A stretch of 64,000 nt of DNA from Pseudobacter sp. (GCA_017849455.1 JAFIGX010000004.1:310001-374000), one strand, 5' to 3'; counted from the first letter of the stretch, positions 1 through 10,002 are shown. The notes: generated by a model from the letters alone, not told the origin. Numbers and translations are program-made.

Positions 1-1
1 G

Positions 2-1498
2 ATAGCAGCCCTCTGCTTCCTGATCTTTTTCATTCTGCCGAAGCTGCAAACGGGTTTCCTGCCCGATATGGACGAAGGCAGCATCGTACTCGATTATGCT
101 TCTCCGCCTGGAACATCGCTGGAAGAAACAGACAGGATGCTCCGGGAGGTAGAAAAACAGATATTGTCGGTCCCGGAAGTAGCAGCCTATTCAAGAAGGA
201 CCGGTACACAAATGGGCTTCTTCATTACCGAACCCAATACCGGCGATTACCTGATCCAACTGAAGAAGAACAGGAAGCGATCGACAGAAGAGGTGACCAG
301 TGAGATCCGGCAGAAGATCGAATCATCACAGCCCGCACTGCGCGTCGATTTCGGTCAGGTGATCGGGGATATGCTGGGCGATCTGATGACTTCCGTGCAG
401 CCGGTTGAAATAAAAGTGTTCGGGGATGATCAGCAAAAACTGCATGAACTATCGAAGCAGATCGCTGAAGTGATTTCCAATGTACATGGTACGGCAGATG
501 TGTTCAATGGCATCGTAGTGGCAGGGCCTTCAGTGAGCATTGTCCCGGATTATGGGAGGCTCGCACAATTCGGCATCACGCCTGCCAACCTTCAGTTGCA
601 GGTCAGGAATGCTTTGGAAGGGAATATCGTTGGCGGCATCCTGGAAAAAGAACAGGTGTCGACAGTGAGAATGGTCTATGCAGGCAGCCCCAAAATGAGT
701 GTAACGGAGATCAATAACCTGCAGGTGTTCCTGCCGAATGGCCGGCTTAGCCCTATCAGTTACCTGGCAAAAGTTCAGGTCAATGAAGGGGATGCGGAGA
801 TCCAGCGGGAAAATTTGCAAAGCATGGGGATCATCACGGCAAGATTGGAGAACAGCGACCTGGGCACGGTCATGAAAGATATCCAGCAACAGGTGGCCTC
901 CAAAGTGAGCCTGCCTTCAGGATACCATATTTCTTACGGTGGCGCTTATGCGGCACAACAGCAATCATTCAAAGAGCTCCTGATGATCCTGATCACGGCC
1001 AGCCTGCTCGTATTCGGGGTGATCCTATTCCTGTTCAGGGATTTCAGGATCGCCATTCTGATCCTCGTGATAGCAGTACTGGGGATCTCAGGGAGCTATA
1101 TCGCCCTTTATATTACCAATACACCGCTCAATGTAGGCAGCTATACGGGGTTGATCATGATCGTCGGCATTATCGGCGAGAACGCCATTTTCACTTTCCT
1201 TCAGTTCAAAGAATCCTTACATGACAAAAGCACGGATGAAGCGATCATCTATTCCATTTCAACCAGGTTACGACCGAAATTGATGACTGCTCTCGGCGCC
1301 ATCATCGCATTGATGCCGCTGGCTTTGGGCATCGGTGCAGGGGCCCAGTTGCACCAGCCGCTGGCCATAGCAGTCATCGGCGGTTTTGTGGCGGCATTAC
1401 CATTACTGCTGATCGTATTGCCCTCGATGTTGAGACTGCTGTACGTAAAACACCATTCGAATACTTCCAATCGGAACATTCAAACATTCAAACAATAA
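2..1498 (+). CDS. RND efflux transporter, CusA/CzcA-like (5' end missing)
   Basis: This is the C-terminal half of a resistance-nodulation-division inner-membrane pump. The reading frame is open back to base 2 (IAALCFLIFFILPKL before the DMDEGS segment), so the gene begins outside the window and the ATG at 68 is internal. The visible part has the periplasmic porter region after a membrane helix (PDMDEGSIVLDY is typical of CzcA/CusA-type pumps), the docking region, and then the second bundle of membrane helices (LLMILITASLLVFGVILF, IAILILVIAVLGISG, GLIMIVGIIGENAIF, GAIIALMPLALGIGAG). RND pumps use the proton gradient to export metal ions or small molecules through a periplasmic adaptor and an outer-membrane channel; neither partner is in view. 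The stop is followed 3 bases later by the beta-propeller gene, which suggests one transcript. The substrate cannot be read from this fragment. Confidence 0.9.
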   Translation: MAALCFLIFFILPKLQTGFLPDMDEGSIVLDYASPPGTSLEETDRMLREVEKQILSVPEVAAYSRRTGTQMGFFITEPNTGDYLIQLKKNRKRSTEEVTSEIRQKIESSQPALRVDFGQVIGDMLGDLMTSVQPVEIKVFGDDQQKLHELSKQIAEVISNVHGTADVFNGIVVAGPSVSIVPDYGRLAQFGITPANLQLQVRNALEGNIVGGILEKEQVSTVRMVYAGSPKMSVTEINNLQVFLPNGRLSPISYLAKVQVNEGDAEIQRENLQSMGIITARLENSDLGTVMKDIQQQVASKVSLPSGYHISYGGAYAAQQQSFKELLMILITASLLVFGVILFLFRDFRIAILILVIAVLGISGSYIALYITNTPLNVGSYTGLIMIVGIIGENAIFTFLQFKESLHDKSTDEAIIYSISTRLRPKLMTALGAIIALMPLALGIGAGAQLHQPLAIAVIGGFVAALPLLLIVLPSMLRLLYVKHHSNTSNRNIQTFKQ

Positions 1499-1501
1499 AA
1501 C

Positions 1502-2506
1502 ATGAAACCAATCATTACAACATGCCTGTCGTTGTTCGCCGCCACCTTGTTCATGGCCGATGCTCCGGCCCAAACAGGCGGATACAGGATCGATAAGACA
1601 TTTCACATTGCAAGCCCGGGAGGGTGGGATTACCTGGCCGTTCATGGCAACAAATTATATGTATCGCACGGAACACAGGTGAACATCCTCGACAAGCAGA
1701 CAGGAGATTCCCTGGGCGTTATTCCCAATACCACCGGGGTGCATGGTATTGCGTTCGTGCCGGAACTGGGCAAAGGTTTTACCAGTAACGGAAGGCTCAA
1801 CAATGTTACCGTGTTCGACCTTTCAACCGGCAATATCCGGTCGCAGATCACCACCGGCCAAAACCCCGACGCCATTTCGTATGATACGTATTCCAAAAAG
1901 ATCATTACCTGCAATGGACGCAGCAGCGACCTGAGCATCATCGATCCTGAAACGGAAAAAGTGGTCAATACGATCCCGGTAGGCGGTAAGCCTGAAGCGG
2001 CTGTCAGTAATGGCAATGGATTGTTCTATGTAAATATCGAAGATAAAAACGAGATCGTAGTCGTCAACCTCAAAACCAATACCGTAGAAAAACGTTTTCC
2101 GCTTGCTCCGGGAGAAGGGCCTACAGGGCTTGCCTATGATAAGGCCACGAAACGCCTGTTCGCCGGTTGTGATAAATTGCTGGTCGTTGTCGATGCTGAA
2201 AATGGAAAGCTGATCGATAAGATCAGGATCGGCGATGGCTGTGATGGCGTTGCATTCGATAATGAACTTAAAACGATCTTCACTTCGAACGGGGAAGGGA
2301 CAATGAGCATCATCAAAGAAAGATCTGCCAACAGTTATCAATTCGAAAGCAATTTAACAACGAAGAAAGGGGCAAGGACTATTGCTGTAGATGAAAATAC
2401 GCATACTATTTATTTACCAACGGCAGACTATGAAGCTTCGGCTGTTCCCGGTAAAAAGCCGGTTGCAGTGCCAGGCAGCTTTCAGGTATTGGTGATCAAA
2501 AAATAA
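1502..2506 (+). CDS. Secreted YncE-like beta-propeller protein
   Basis: A 334-residue protein with an N-terminal signal peptide (about residues 1-23, ending MADAPAQ) and repeated beta-propeller blades of the YVTN/YncE type. Segments such as VVNTIPVGGKPEAAVSNGNG and KLIDKIRIGDGCDGVAFDN recur about every 40 residues. Such proteins sit in the periplasm or outside the cell and are thought to bind metals, DNA or protein partners; no catalytic residues are evident. It starts 3 bases after the RND pump gene and ends just before a strong terminator, so it is probably the last gene of the efflux operon. In Bacteroidota, propellers of this type often accompany metal-efflux RND genes; a link to metal handling here is inference. 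Confidence 0.85.
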   Translation: MKPIITTCLSLFAATLFMADAPAQTGGYRIDKTFHIASPGGWDYLAVHGNKLYVSHGTQVNILDKQTGDSLGVIPNTTGVHGIAFVPELGKGFTSNGRLNNVTVFDLSTGNIRSQITTGQNPDAISYDTYSKKIITCNGRSSDLSIIDPETEKVVNTIPVGGKPEAAVSNGNGLFYVNIEDKNEIVVVNLKTNTVEKRFPLAPGEGPTGLAYDKATKRLFAGCDKLLVVVDAENGKLIDKIRIGDGCDGVAFDNELKTIFTSNGEGTMSIIKERSANSYQFESNLTTKKGARTIAVDENTHTIYLPTADYEASAVPGKKPVAVPGSFQVLVIKK

Positions 2507-2530
2507 CCGGACCACATATACATTTTTTGT

Positions 2531-2570
2531 TTAATCCCGGGACAATGATGCCCGGGATTAATGTTCTTTT
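2531..2570 (+). terminator. Intrinsic terminator after the efflux/propeller operon
   Basis: An 11-bp perfect stem (TTAATCCCGGG at 2531-2541, CCCGGGATTAA at 2551-2561) with a 9-base loop is followed by TGTTCTTTTT. It lies 25 bases after the propeller gene stop and before the outer-membrane receptor, so it separates the two transcription units. Confidence 0.88.
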
Positions 2571-2644
2571 TATATTACCTTCAGAAATTCTTCAAATTCA
2601 TCCAGGAGGTTTGTTGCATTATCAAGTCCTAAAATAAAGAGAGC

Positions 2645-5056
2645 ATGTGGAGAGAACTTTTTTTCATTTCATCCTTACTGATCTTTTCTATTTCCGTTTC
2701 ATTGGCGCAGGTAAGATCGGTTACTGTATCAGGTACGGCGAAGGATAGATCGGGCAAAGCGCTTTTGTCTTATGTTAATGTTGTTTTAAAGAATGCAAAG
2801 GACAGTTCCTTCATCACAGGTACGGTCACGAATGAAGAAGGCAGGTTCTCCCTGCAGAACGTGAAGCCCGGCGATTATTTGCTGGAATTGTCTTATATCG
2901 GTTATGCCACGAAAATGCAGCCATTGTTCGTGGGGGTGCTCTCGGAATTTTTAGACCTGCCCGCTGTAGAGCTGAATGCAGCGGCGGAAACCCTCACGGA
3001 GATCACTGTAAAAGGGAAAAGGGAAAATATCAGCTCACAGATGGATAAAAAATCCTATGTGGTAGCGAACAATATCAGCCAGAGCGGTGGCTCGGTGCTG
3101 CAAACGATGCAGAACCTGCCCGGAGTAACGGTGCAGGAAGGGAAAGTGCAGTTAAGGGGGAGCGATAAGGTAACAGTACTGATCGACGGCAAGCAAACGG
3201 CCCTCACAGGGTTCGGCAGCCAGTCGGGCCTCGATAATATCGCAGCCTCTGCCGTTGAAAGGATCGAGATCATCAATAATCCATCTTCGAAATACGATGC
3301 CAATGGCAATGCCGGCATCATCAACATCATCCTGAAGAAAAACAAACAGGAAGGGCTGAATGGCAAGGTGGGCTTGTCTACCGGCCTGGGTGCTTTATGG
3401 GTACGGAAAGAAAATCTGCCCACCATCAGGCCGCAGTACACCATGACCCCGAAAGTGAACCCTTCCCTCTCTCTCAATTACAGGAAGAATAAGGTCAACG
3501 TTTTTTTGCAGGCCGATAACCTGTACACCCAGACGCTGAACAAAAATGAATTTGTGGTCCGTACTTATGATGACGGCACCGTTATCAACCAGCAAACCAA
3601 ACGTAACAGGAATACGAATTTCTTCACGTCGCAGGCCGGGGTCGACTGGTACATGGACAAACAGAACTCGCTGACCATCTCCGGATTGTTCGGTACTGAA
3701 AAAATAATCGACCGCGGCGATGAGCCATTCTTCAATAAAGACCTTTCACAAAGACAAAGGCTTTGGCAGTTCCTGGAAGATGAGCTGAAAACGACGGTGA
3801 TGGCCACAGCAGCCTATCACCGCAAATTCAAACAGCCCGGCCACCTGTTGAATGCCGGTTTCAATTATACATTTCACCGGGAAGATGAGAAATATTTCTT
3901 CGATAACATCATGCCGGCATTCACCGGCAAAGACGCTTTCAAACTCATCTCCGATGAGCATGTGGCAGATCTCAATGTAGATTATGTTCGTCCATTGAAA
4001 TACGGCAGGATCGAGACCGGGTTCAAATACCGGTACAGGGAGATCCCCACCGATATGCTTTTCATTCCGGGAGTCAATTCTCCCCTCGATACCACTGCAG
4101 GAGGTGAGGCCACTTACAGGGAATCCATCCCTGCACTTTATGGAAATTATATTTTCGAGAACCAGCGGTTCGAGGCTGAGATCGGACTGAGGATGGAATA
4201 TGTAGATCTCAAATATAATGTGAACCCCCATCATCCTACCTATAAAAGTGACGGGTACAGCTATACGCAGCCATTCCCCAATATGCGGCTCGGGTACAAA
4301 ATAGATGACAGGAATAAGATAACCGTTTTTTATTCACGCAGGGTAGACAGGCCCAACGAAGTGGACATCCGCGTTTTCCCGAAATACGATGATGCCGAGA
4401 TCATCAAGGTAGGCAATCCTGCGCTGCGCCCGCAGTTTACCAACAGCATCGAGCTGGGCTATAAGAATACCTGGCCGGGGGGATCATTTTACTCGGCTGC
4501 CTACCACCGGATCGCCGATGGCACCATTACAAGGATCGCCAGTACAGAGCCGGGCGGCAAACTGATCTATGCTATCTTCCAGAATGCCGGCCGCAGCTAC
4601 AATACAGGAGTCGAAGTCGTATTCTCCCATGATCCTGCTCCCTGGCTTTCCTTCAATGTGAACGCCAATGTCTATCGCAACCAGATCAATGCCTTTACGG
4701 TGGAGAACAAATATCCTGTCGAGCGCTCCTATAGTGCCGACAAAGAAGAACTCTGGTCGGGCAATGGCAAATTGAATGCATTGTTCCACCTGCCGAAAAA
4801 AACAGACCTGCAGCTTACAGCCATCTACCTGGCCCCGGACCTGATACCACAGGGCAAAGTGGGTACCCGCTTTTCACTCGACCTCGGTGTAAAGAAAGCG
4901 GTCCAGAAAGGCCGTGGTGAGTTGTTCCTCAACGCCACGGACCTGCTGAACACCATGGTGGTGCAGAAAGAGATCCAGGGCAATGGCTTCAGGTACACCA
5001 GCAAAGACTACAATGAAACGCAGGTAGTAAGACTGGGATACAGCTATAAATTTTAG
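2645..5056 (+). CDS. Outer-membrane beta-barrel receptor (TonB-dependent receptor-like)
   Basis: An 803-residue outer-membrane protein. It has a signal peptide (residues 1-21, ending SVSLAQ), a carboxypeptidase-regulatory-like beta-sandwich domain (about 24-110, GTVTNEEGRFSLQNVKPGDY), a plug domain (about 130-235, with LQTMQNLPGVTVQEGKVQLRG and ERIEIINNPSSKYDANGNAG), and a long barrel ending in the terminal aromatic residue F (YSYKF). This layout matches the Bacteroidota family of plug-containing outer-membrane beta-barrel proteins rather than classical SusC, and no SusD gene follows. Such proteins import or bind an unknown ligand, possibly a metal or peptide. It stands alone after a terminator and converges with the alcohol dehydrogenase gene with a single base between the two stops. 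Confidence 0.88.
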   Translation: MWRELFFISSLLIFSISVSLAQVRSVTVSGTAKDRSGKALLSYVNVVLKNAKDSSFITGTVTNEEGRFSLQNVKPGDYLLELSYIGYATKMQPLFVGVLSEFLDLPAVELNAAAETLTEITVKGKRENISSQMDKKSYVVANNISQSGGSVLQTMQNLPGVTVQEGKVQLRGSDKVTVLIDGKQTALTGFGSQSGLDNIAASAVERIEIINNPSSKYDANGNAGIINIILKKNKQEGLNGKVGLSTGLGALWVRKENLPTIRPQYTMTPKVNPSLSLNYRKNKVNVFLQADNLYTQTLNKNEFVVRTYDDGTVINQQTKRNRNTNFFTSQAGVDWYMDKQNSLTISGLFGTEKIIDRGDEPFFNKDLSQRQRLWQFLEDELKTTVMATAAYHRKFKQPGHLLNAGFNYTFHREDEKYFFDNIMPAFTGKDAFKLISDEHVADLNVDYVRPLKYGRIETGFKYRYREIPTDMLFIPGVNSPLDTTAGGEATYRESIPALYGNYIFENQRFEAEIGLRMEYVDLKYNVNPHHPTYKSDGYSYTQPFPNMRLGYKIDDRNKITVFYSRRVDRPNEVDIRVFPKYDDAEIIKVGNPALRPQFTNSIELGYKNTWPGGSFYSAAYHRIADGTITRIASTEPGGKLIYAIFQNAGRSYNTGVEVVFSHDPAPWLSFNVNANVYRNQINAFTVENKYPVERSYSADKEELWSGNGKLNALFHLPKKTDLQLTAIYLAPDLIPQGKVGTRFSLDLGVKKAVQKGRGELFLNATDLLNTMVVQKEIQGNGFRYTSKDYNETQVVRLGYSYKF

Positions 5057-5057
5057 A

Positions 5058-6104
5058 TCACTGCAGGCTGGCCATATCGATCACGAAGCGGTAGCGGACA
5101 TCTCCTTTCAACATACGGTCGTATGCTTTGTGAATGTCTTTGATGTCGATCAGTTCTATGTCCGAAACGATATTGTTTGCTGCGCAGAAGTCGAGCATTT
5201 CCTGTGTTTCAGGGAGCCCTCCTATCGATGAGCCTGCCACACTTTTCCGGCCTACGATGATACTGAAGGGCGGTATTTCACTGGGTTTCGAGGGTACGCC
5301 AACGCAGATATGCGTTCCATTCGTTTTCAGCAAAGAGAGATACAGTGCGAAATCATGCTCTGCGCTGACAGTGTCCAGTATGAAATCGAATATGCCTTTT
5401 GCGGCCGCTACCTGCTCCGGGCTGGAGGTAAGCACGAAATGATGTGCACCCAGTTTTTTGGCATCGGCTTCTTTTTTGGGAGAAGTGCTCAGCACAGTTA
5501 CTTCGGCGCCGAATGCCACCCCGAACTTGACAGCCATGTGGCCGAGGCCACCCAATCCAAGCACAGCCAGTTTGTGTCCCTTGCCTACTTTCCAGTGCCT
5601 GAGCGGAGAGTATGTAGTGATGCCGGCGCACAGCAGTGGAGCAACAGCGGCGAGGTCGAGCTTGTCGCTGATATGCAACACGAAATCTTCATGCACGACT
5701 ATCGTATTCGAATAACCGCCATAAGTGGGAGTTTTTCCGTCCTGCTCCGTGCTATTATAAGTGAGTGAATGCCCGTTGAGGCAATATTGTTCAAGTCCTT
5801 CCCGGCAGTTTTCACAGGTACGGCAGCTATCCACCAGGCAGCCAGTGGCGGCCAGATCGCCGGCTTTGAACTTTTTTACATGATTACCAACTTTCACGAC
5901 CCTGCCTACGATCTCATGGCCGGGCACCATGGGGAAAATACCAGGGAACCAGTCGTTCCTGATCTGGTGAAGGTCTGAATGACAAACCCCACAGAATAAA
6001 ATATCGAATTGTACATCGTGAGGACCTACTTCCCTTCTGTCAAAATTCCAGGGAGCCAGATCGGTGGTAGGGCTTTGCGCAGCATATCCTTTTGCCTGTA
6101 TCAT
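5058..6104 (-). CDS. Zinc-dependent NAD(P) alcohol dehydrogenase (YahK/cinnamyl-ADH type)
   Basis: A 348-residue medium-chain dehydrogenase. Catalytic zinc ligands are visible as GVCHSDLH (Cys41) and GHEIVG (His63/Glu64). The structural zinc site is Cys94, Cys97, Cys100 and Cys108 in SCRTCENC...C. The Rossmann motif GLGGLGHMAVKFG (about 181-193) binds the cofactor. The family oxidises or reduces aldehydes and alcohols with NADP(H); members of the YahK/CAD group reduce many aliphatic and aromatic aldehydes. Length is normal and no key residue is missing. It is transcribed toward the receptor gene and appears to be monocistronic. The real substrate cannot be told from sequence. Confidence 0.92.
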   Translation of the reverse strand: MIQAKGYAAQSPTTDLAPWNFDRREVGPHDVQFDILFCGVCHSDLHQIRNDWFPGIFPMVPGHEIVGRVVKVGNHVKKFKAGDLAATGCLVDSCRTCENCREGLEQYCLNGHSLTYNSTEQDGKTPTYGGYSNTIVVHEDFVLHISDKLDLAAVAPLLCAGITTYSPLRHWKVGKGHKLAVLGLGGLGHMAVKFGVAFGAEVTVLSTSPKKEADAKKLGAHHFVLTSSPEQVAAAKGIFDFILDTVSAEHDFALYLSLLKTNGTHICVGVPSKPSEIPPFSIIVGRKSVAGSSIGGLPETQEMLDFCAANNIVSDIELIDIKDIHKAYDRMLKGDVRYRFVIDMASLQ

Positions 6105-6210
6105 ATTGTAGATTATTTGACGGTAAAATTAACGATACGGGGCGACCTATGCTTTGCGCTATTCAAACAGTTACTTACAAAATTCAAACAATGAGGATAA
6201 TGAGGAAAGC

Positions 6211-6249
6211 GGGCCTCCTTTCATACCAAAATAGAATGAGAGGAGGCCC
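6211..6249 (-). terminator. GC-rich hairpin after the VOC gene
   Basis: A 9-bp perfect stem (GGGCCTCCT at 6211-6219 with AGGAGGCCC at 6241-6249) can extend inward by about five pairs with one wobble. It lies 10 bases beyond the VOC gene stop on the minus strand. No long T-run follows, so it may stabilise the 3' end rather than act as a full intrinsic terminator. Confidence 0.55.
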
Positions 6250-6259
6250 ACCTGGTCAT

Positions 6260-6700
6260 TTATTTGGCTTTTTCCTGGCAGTTGACCATCCAGTTCACGC
6301 CGAACTTGTCTTTAAAGCTTCCGAAATAATCGCCCCAAAACATGTCCTGGAGTTCCATCGTCACCTCTCCTCCGGCAGATAGAGCTTTGAATAATCTTTC
6401 TGTTTCTTTCCGCGTATCAGGTCTAAGATTGATATGCGTGTTATTACCCATAGTTACTTTGAATCCCATCGATTCAGGCGCATCGGTCCCCATCAACACA
6501 TGGCTGCCCGTTATCGGCAACTCGATATGCATGACCAGGTCCTTATCGGCAGGAGAAAGCGGGGGAGCACCATCCATAGGCGGGATACCGCTAAAACGGT
6601 GTATACCTCCTGTGAAGTCTCCACCAAAAACCGATTTGTAAAAATTGAAAGCTTCCTCTGTGCTACGAGGAAAATTGAGATAGGTGCTTACACTTGCCAT
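6260..6700 (-). CDS. VOC family (PhnB/glyoxalase-like) protein
   Basis: A 146-residue protein of the vicinal-oxygen-chelate fold, in the PhnB-like subgroup: it starts MASVSTYLNFPRSTEEAFNFYKSVF and ends WGDYFGSFKDKFGVNWMVNC, both typical of this group. These are small dimeric cytoplasmic proteins. Many have no proven reaction and some act as glyoxalase or antibiotic-binding proteins. The phosphonate operon name PhnB does not apply here because no phn genes are near. It is followed by a strong hairpin and looks monocistronic. Confidence 0.88.
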   Translation of the reverse strand: MASVSTYLNFPRSTEEAFNFYKSVFGGDFTGGIHRFSGIPPMDGAPPLSPADKDLVMHIELPITGSHVLMGTDAPESMGFKVTMGNNTHINLRPDTRKETERLFKALSAGGEVTMELQDMFWGDYFGSFKDKFGVNWMVNCQEKAK

Positions 6701-6972
6701 GATTCTGAATTTTCAGATTAATAATTGTAGTTGATTGGTATTACAGCATCGGACCAAAACTGCAAACGCCTTTTCGTCCGGAAGAAACCTAATGTACGAA
6801 TTCAAACAGTTCAACGGTTGCTTTCTGATCGCTTTTTCAAAACTACTATCCGGAACCAGGTTTTAACTATGTGGAAAGCGACAAAATGAGGGGCAATTGC
6901 GACATTACATGTACTCGAATATCCTTTGGAAGCAGATTCTATTGTAAATTAGTGAATCCTACTCAGAAAATT

Positions 6973-9582
6973 ATGAATGCTGAACAACTTCGTTTACAGG
7001 ACGCCGCCTGGAAAAGATGGGGGTCGTATGTATCGGACAGGCAATGGGGCACGGTACGGGAAGATTATAGCGCCAATGGCGATGCCTGGAATTATACTAC
7101 GCACGATATGGCCCGCAGCCTGGCCTGGCGATGGGGCGAAGAAGGTATTGCCGGCATCTGCGACGAAAAGCAATTGCTTTGCTTTGCCATCGCCTTATGG
7201 AATAAAAGAGACCCTATCATCAAAGAAAGACTGTTCGGTCTTACCAACCAACAGGGCAATCACGGGGAAGATGTGAAGGAAATATATTACTATCTCGATG
7301 CCACACCCACGCATTCGTATATGAAGATGCTGTACAAATATCCGCAGCTCGAATACCCTTATGAATGGCTGGTGGAGGAGAATGCCCGCAGAAGCCGCCA
7401 GGACCCCGAGTTTGAATTGCTCGACACCGGCATTTTCGATCACGATCAGTATTTCGATGTATTCACCGAATATGCCAAAGCCGGCGCCGATGATATCCTG
7501 ATCAAGATCACCATCCATAACCGAAGCCAGGAAGATGCCAGCCTTCACCTGTTGCCCACTGCCTGGTTCCGCAATACCTGGAGCTGGGGCCGGCATGATT
7601 ATAAGCCCGATATGTACCTGGCCGGGAGCAACTGTATCATGATCGATCATAAAGATCTTGCCGTCAACCGGCTTTACTTCGAAGGAAATGCCGGCGTTCT
7701 TTTTTGTGAGAACGAGACCAATACAGGGCATCTCTATGGATATAGTAACGGGAACAAATATCCGAAAGACGGCATTGCCGACCATATCATTCATGCAAAG
7801 GATACTGTGAACCCCGCCAACAAAGGCACCAAAGCGGCCATCCATTTCCAGTTGACGGTACCGCCCGGAGAATCCACTATGATCAGGCTCCGCCTCTGCA
7901 AAAGTGATCTGAACAATGCATTTGCCGATTTCGATCTCACCTTCCGGCAAAGGGCACAGGAGGCTGATCAATATTATGCAGAGCTGCAACAATCGATCCG
8001 CAACGACGACGAAAAACTGATCCATCGCCAGGCCATTGCAGGCATGCTCTGGAACAAACAATTCTACTCCTACAAAGTACAGCAATGGCTCGATGGCGAC
8101 CCTGATATGCCACCCCCGCCGCCACAAAGGTTACAGGGACGGAATGCGGAGTGGAAACACCTGAACAATGAGCATATCCTGTCGGTGCCCGACAAATGGG
8201 AGTTTCCCTGGTATGCGGCCTGGGACCTGGGTTTTCATTGCGTGGTGATCGGTATGGTAGACCCTGATTTCGCCAAATACCAGTTGCAGTTGCTCACGGA
8301 GGAATGGTTCATGCATCCTTCCGGTATGCTGCCGGCCTATGAATGGTCATTGGGTGATGCCAATCCACCTATCCATGCCGGTGCGGTCTATCGCCTGTAC
8401 CGGCTCGATGCAAAGGCCAAAGGCGTGAAAGATTATGATTTCCTGGAATCGCTGTTCCATAAATTGCTGATCAATTTCACTTGGTGGGTGAACCGGAAAG
8501 ATGCTTCAGGCAGTAATATCTTCCAGGGCGGTTTCCTGGGCCTCGATAATATCAGTGTGTTCGATAGAAGCGCCCCACTACCCGAAGGCATCACTGTTGA
8601 ACAGGCAGATGCTACCAGTTGGATGGCCATGTATGCACTGAATATGCTGCACATTTCACTGGAACTGGCCACTCACAACAAATCCTATACAGGTATGGCC
8701 ACGAAATTCTTCGAGCATTTCCTGTATATCGCAGGCGCTATGGCCAGCATGGGGAAAGACAATACCGGCCTTTGGGATGAAGAGGATGAATTTTTCTATG
8801 ACCAGGTGCGTATTCCGCAAAAAGGCATCGTGAAGCTCAAAGTGAAAAGCCTGGTAGGATTGATCCCGCTCTTTGCCGTGGAGGTGATCACGAAGGAAAC
8901 GCTCGACAACAATCCGGTCTTTGCAGAGCGTATGTCGTGGTTCCTCAGGCACCGGCCCGATCTGGCCATGCTGGTTTCCCGCTGGTTCGAAGAAGGTAAG
9001 GAAGACGTACACCTGCTAAGTCTGCTGAGGGGTCATCGAATGAAAAGATTGTTGAGCCGCATGCTCGATGAAACAGAATTCCTCAGCGAGTATGGAGTAC
9101 GTTCACTCTCCAAAAAATACGGTGAACATCCCTACACCATCCGGTTCAACAGCACCGAGCTGGATGTGCAGTATATACCGGGGGAAAGCGATAGCGCTAT
9201 GTACGGAGGTAATTCAAACTGGCGGGGGCCTGTCTGGATGCCCGCCAATTTCCTGATCATCGAGAGCCTTCGCAAATATCATTTCTATTATGGGGACGAT
9301 TTCAAAGTGGAGCATCCAACCGGCTCAGGACATTATTACACCCTGAAACAGATCGGAACGGAACTGGCGGACCGCCTGGTGAAGATCATGCAGAGAGGGG
9401 ATGATGGCAGGAGGCCCGTATTTGGAAAATATGAAAAGCTGCAACGCGATCCTTATTTCAAAGATCACCTGTTGTTCTTCGAATATTTTCATGGAGAAGA
9501 TGGGAAAGGACTGGGAGCTTCACATCAAACGGGCTGGACGGGCTTGCTCGCCAACCTGATCATCATGAAGAATAATCCCTGA
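6973..9582 (+). CDS. MGH1-like/GH63-family glucosidase
   Basis: An 869-residue protein of the (alpha/alpha)6-barrel glycoside hydrolase family GH63, in the group annotated as MGH1-like (mannosylglycerate hydrolase-like) or putative glucosidase. Recognisable segments are DYSANGDAWNYTTHDMARS near the N-terminus, AWDLGFHCVVIGMVDPDF, LPAYEWSLGDANPPIHAG, GNSNWRGPVWMPANFL and the C-terminal HQTGWTGLLANLI. The Asp/Glu residues inside these blocks are the likely catalytic acids. No signal peptide is seen, so it should act in the cytoplasm, perhaps on an imported or compatible-solute glucoside. I chose the ATG at 6973 because the 34 upstream codons, starting at a GTG at 6871, are Cys-rich and unlike the family. 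Bases 6701-6972 are otherwise promoter space. Confidence 0.82.
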   Translation: MNAEQLRLQDAAWKRWGSYVSDRQWGTVREDYSANGDAWNYTTHDMARSLAWRWGEEGIAGICDEKQLLCFAIALWNKRDPIIKERLFGLTNQQGNHGEDVKEIYYYLDATPTHSYMKMLYKYPQLEYPYEWLVEENARRSRQDPEFELLDTGIFDHDQYFDVFTEYAKAGADDILIKITIHNRSQEDASLHLLPTAWFRNTWSWGRHDYKPDMYLAGSNCIMIDHKDLAVNRLYFEGNAGVLFCENETNTGHLYGYSNGNKYPKDGIADHIIHAKDTVNPANKGTKAAIHFQLTVPPGESTMIRLRLCKSDLNNAFADFDLTFRQRAQEADQYYAELQQSIRNDDEKLIHRQAIAGMLWNKQFYSYKVQQWLDGDPDMPPPPPQRLQGRNAEWKHLNNEHILSVPDKWEFPWYAAWDLGFHCVVIGMVDPDFAKYQLQLLTEEWFMHPSGMLPAYEWSLGDANPPIHAGAVYRLYRLDAKAKGVKDYDFLESLFHKLLINFTWWVNRKDASGSNIFQGGFLGLDNISVFDRSAPLPEGITVEQADATSWMAMYALNMLHISLELATHNKSYTGMATKFFEHFLYIAGAMASMGKDNTGLWDEEDEFFYDQVRIPQKGIVKLKVKSLVGLIPLFAVEVITKETLDNNPVFAERMSWFLRHRPDLAMLVSRWFEEGKEDVHLLSLLRGHRMKRLLSRMLDETEFLSEYGVRSLSKKYGEHPYTIRFNSTELDVQYIPGESDSAMYGGNSNWRGPVWMPANFLIIESLRKYHFYYGDDFKVEHPTGSGHYYTLKQIGTELADRLVKIMQRGDDGRRPVFGKYEKLQRDPYFKDHLLFFEYFHGEDGKGLGASHQTGWTGLLANLIIMKNNP

Positions 9583-9594
9583 TCGTGCAGGGCA

Positions 9595-9948
9595 TTATTT
9601 CTTCCGGGCCTTTTTTGCAGAAGGTTTGGCATCTTTATTAAACTCAAGCGCCAGGTTTACCCAATGCTGCAATTGCTTTTTGGTCGACAGCACTCCTTCC
9701 TGTACAAAGCCGAAGCCTGCCATGGTCTTTCCATTATGCACCATCGGTTCAAATCCCGGCGCCTCCAGTGCCTGCTCGAATGCTTCCGGAGATATCCGCA
9801 CCATGATCCTGTCGGATTTTATACCCACACACATCTTATCCTTCACCATAAAGCAAAGGCCTCCGAATATTTTCTTTTCTTCTATCTTGTTGGTGGAGCC
9901 TGCAATGATCTCCCTTACCCGGTCGGCTAATTTTTCGTTGTAGGCCAT
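9595..9948 (-). CDS. TfoX/Sxy N-terminal domain protein
   Basis: A 117-residue protein built from the TfoX N-terminal domain alone (MAYNEKLADRVREIIAG, KKIFGGLCFMVKDKMCVGI, MVRISPEAFEQAL), followed by a short lysine-rich tail (AKPSAKKARKK). In gamma-proteobacteria the full-length protein activates competence genes. Stand-alone N-domain proteins in other phyla have no established role, so no competence function is claimed. The basic tail may bind nucleic acid. It converges with the glucosidase gene 12 bases away. Confidence 0.85.
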   Translation of the reverse strand: MAYNEKLADRVREIIAGSTNKIEEKKIFGGLCFMVKDKMCVGIKSDRIMVRISPEAFEQALEAPGFEPMVHNGKTMAGFGFVQEGVLSTKKQLQHWVNLALEFNKDAKPSAKKARKK

Positions 9949-10002
9949 AAATGAGGTATTGACCGGAAGTTACTCATTTTTTTTCACGGCCATTGAAATG
10001 CC

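Noticed and set aside
6871..6972. Longer start for the glucosidase gene
   Set aside because: It begins with GTG and adds a Cys-rich stretch unlike GH63 proteins; the ATG at 6973 fits better.
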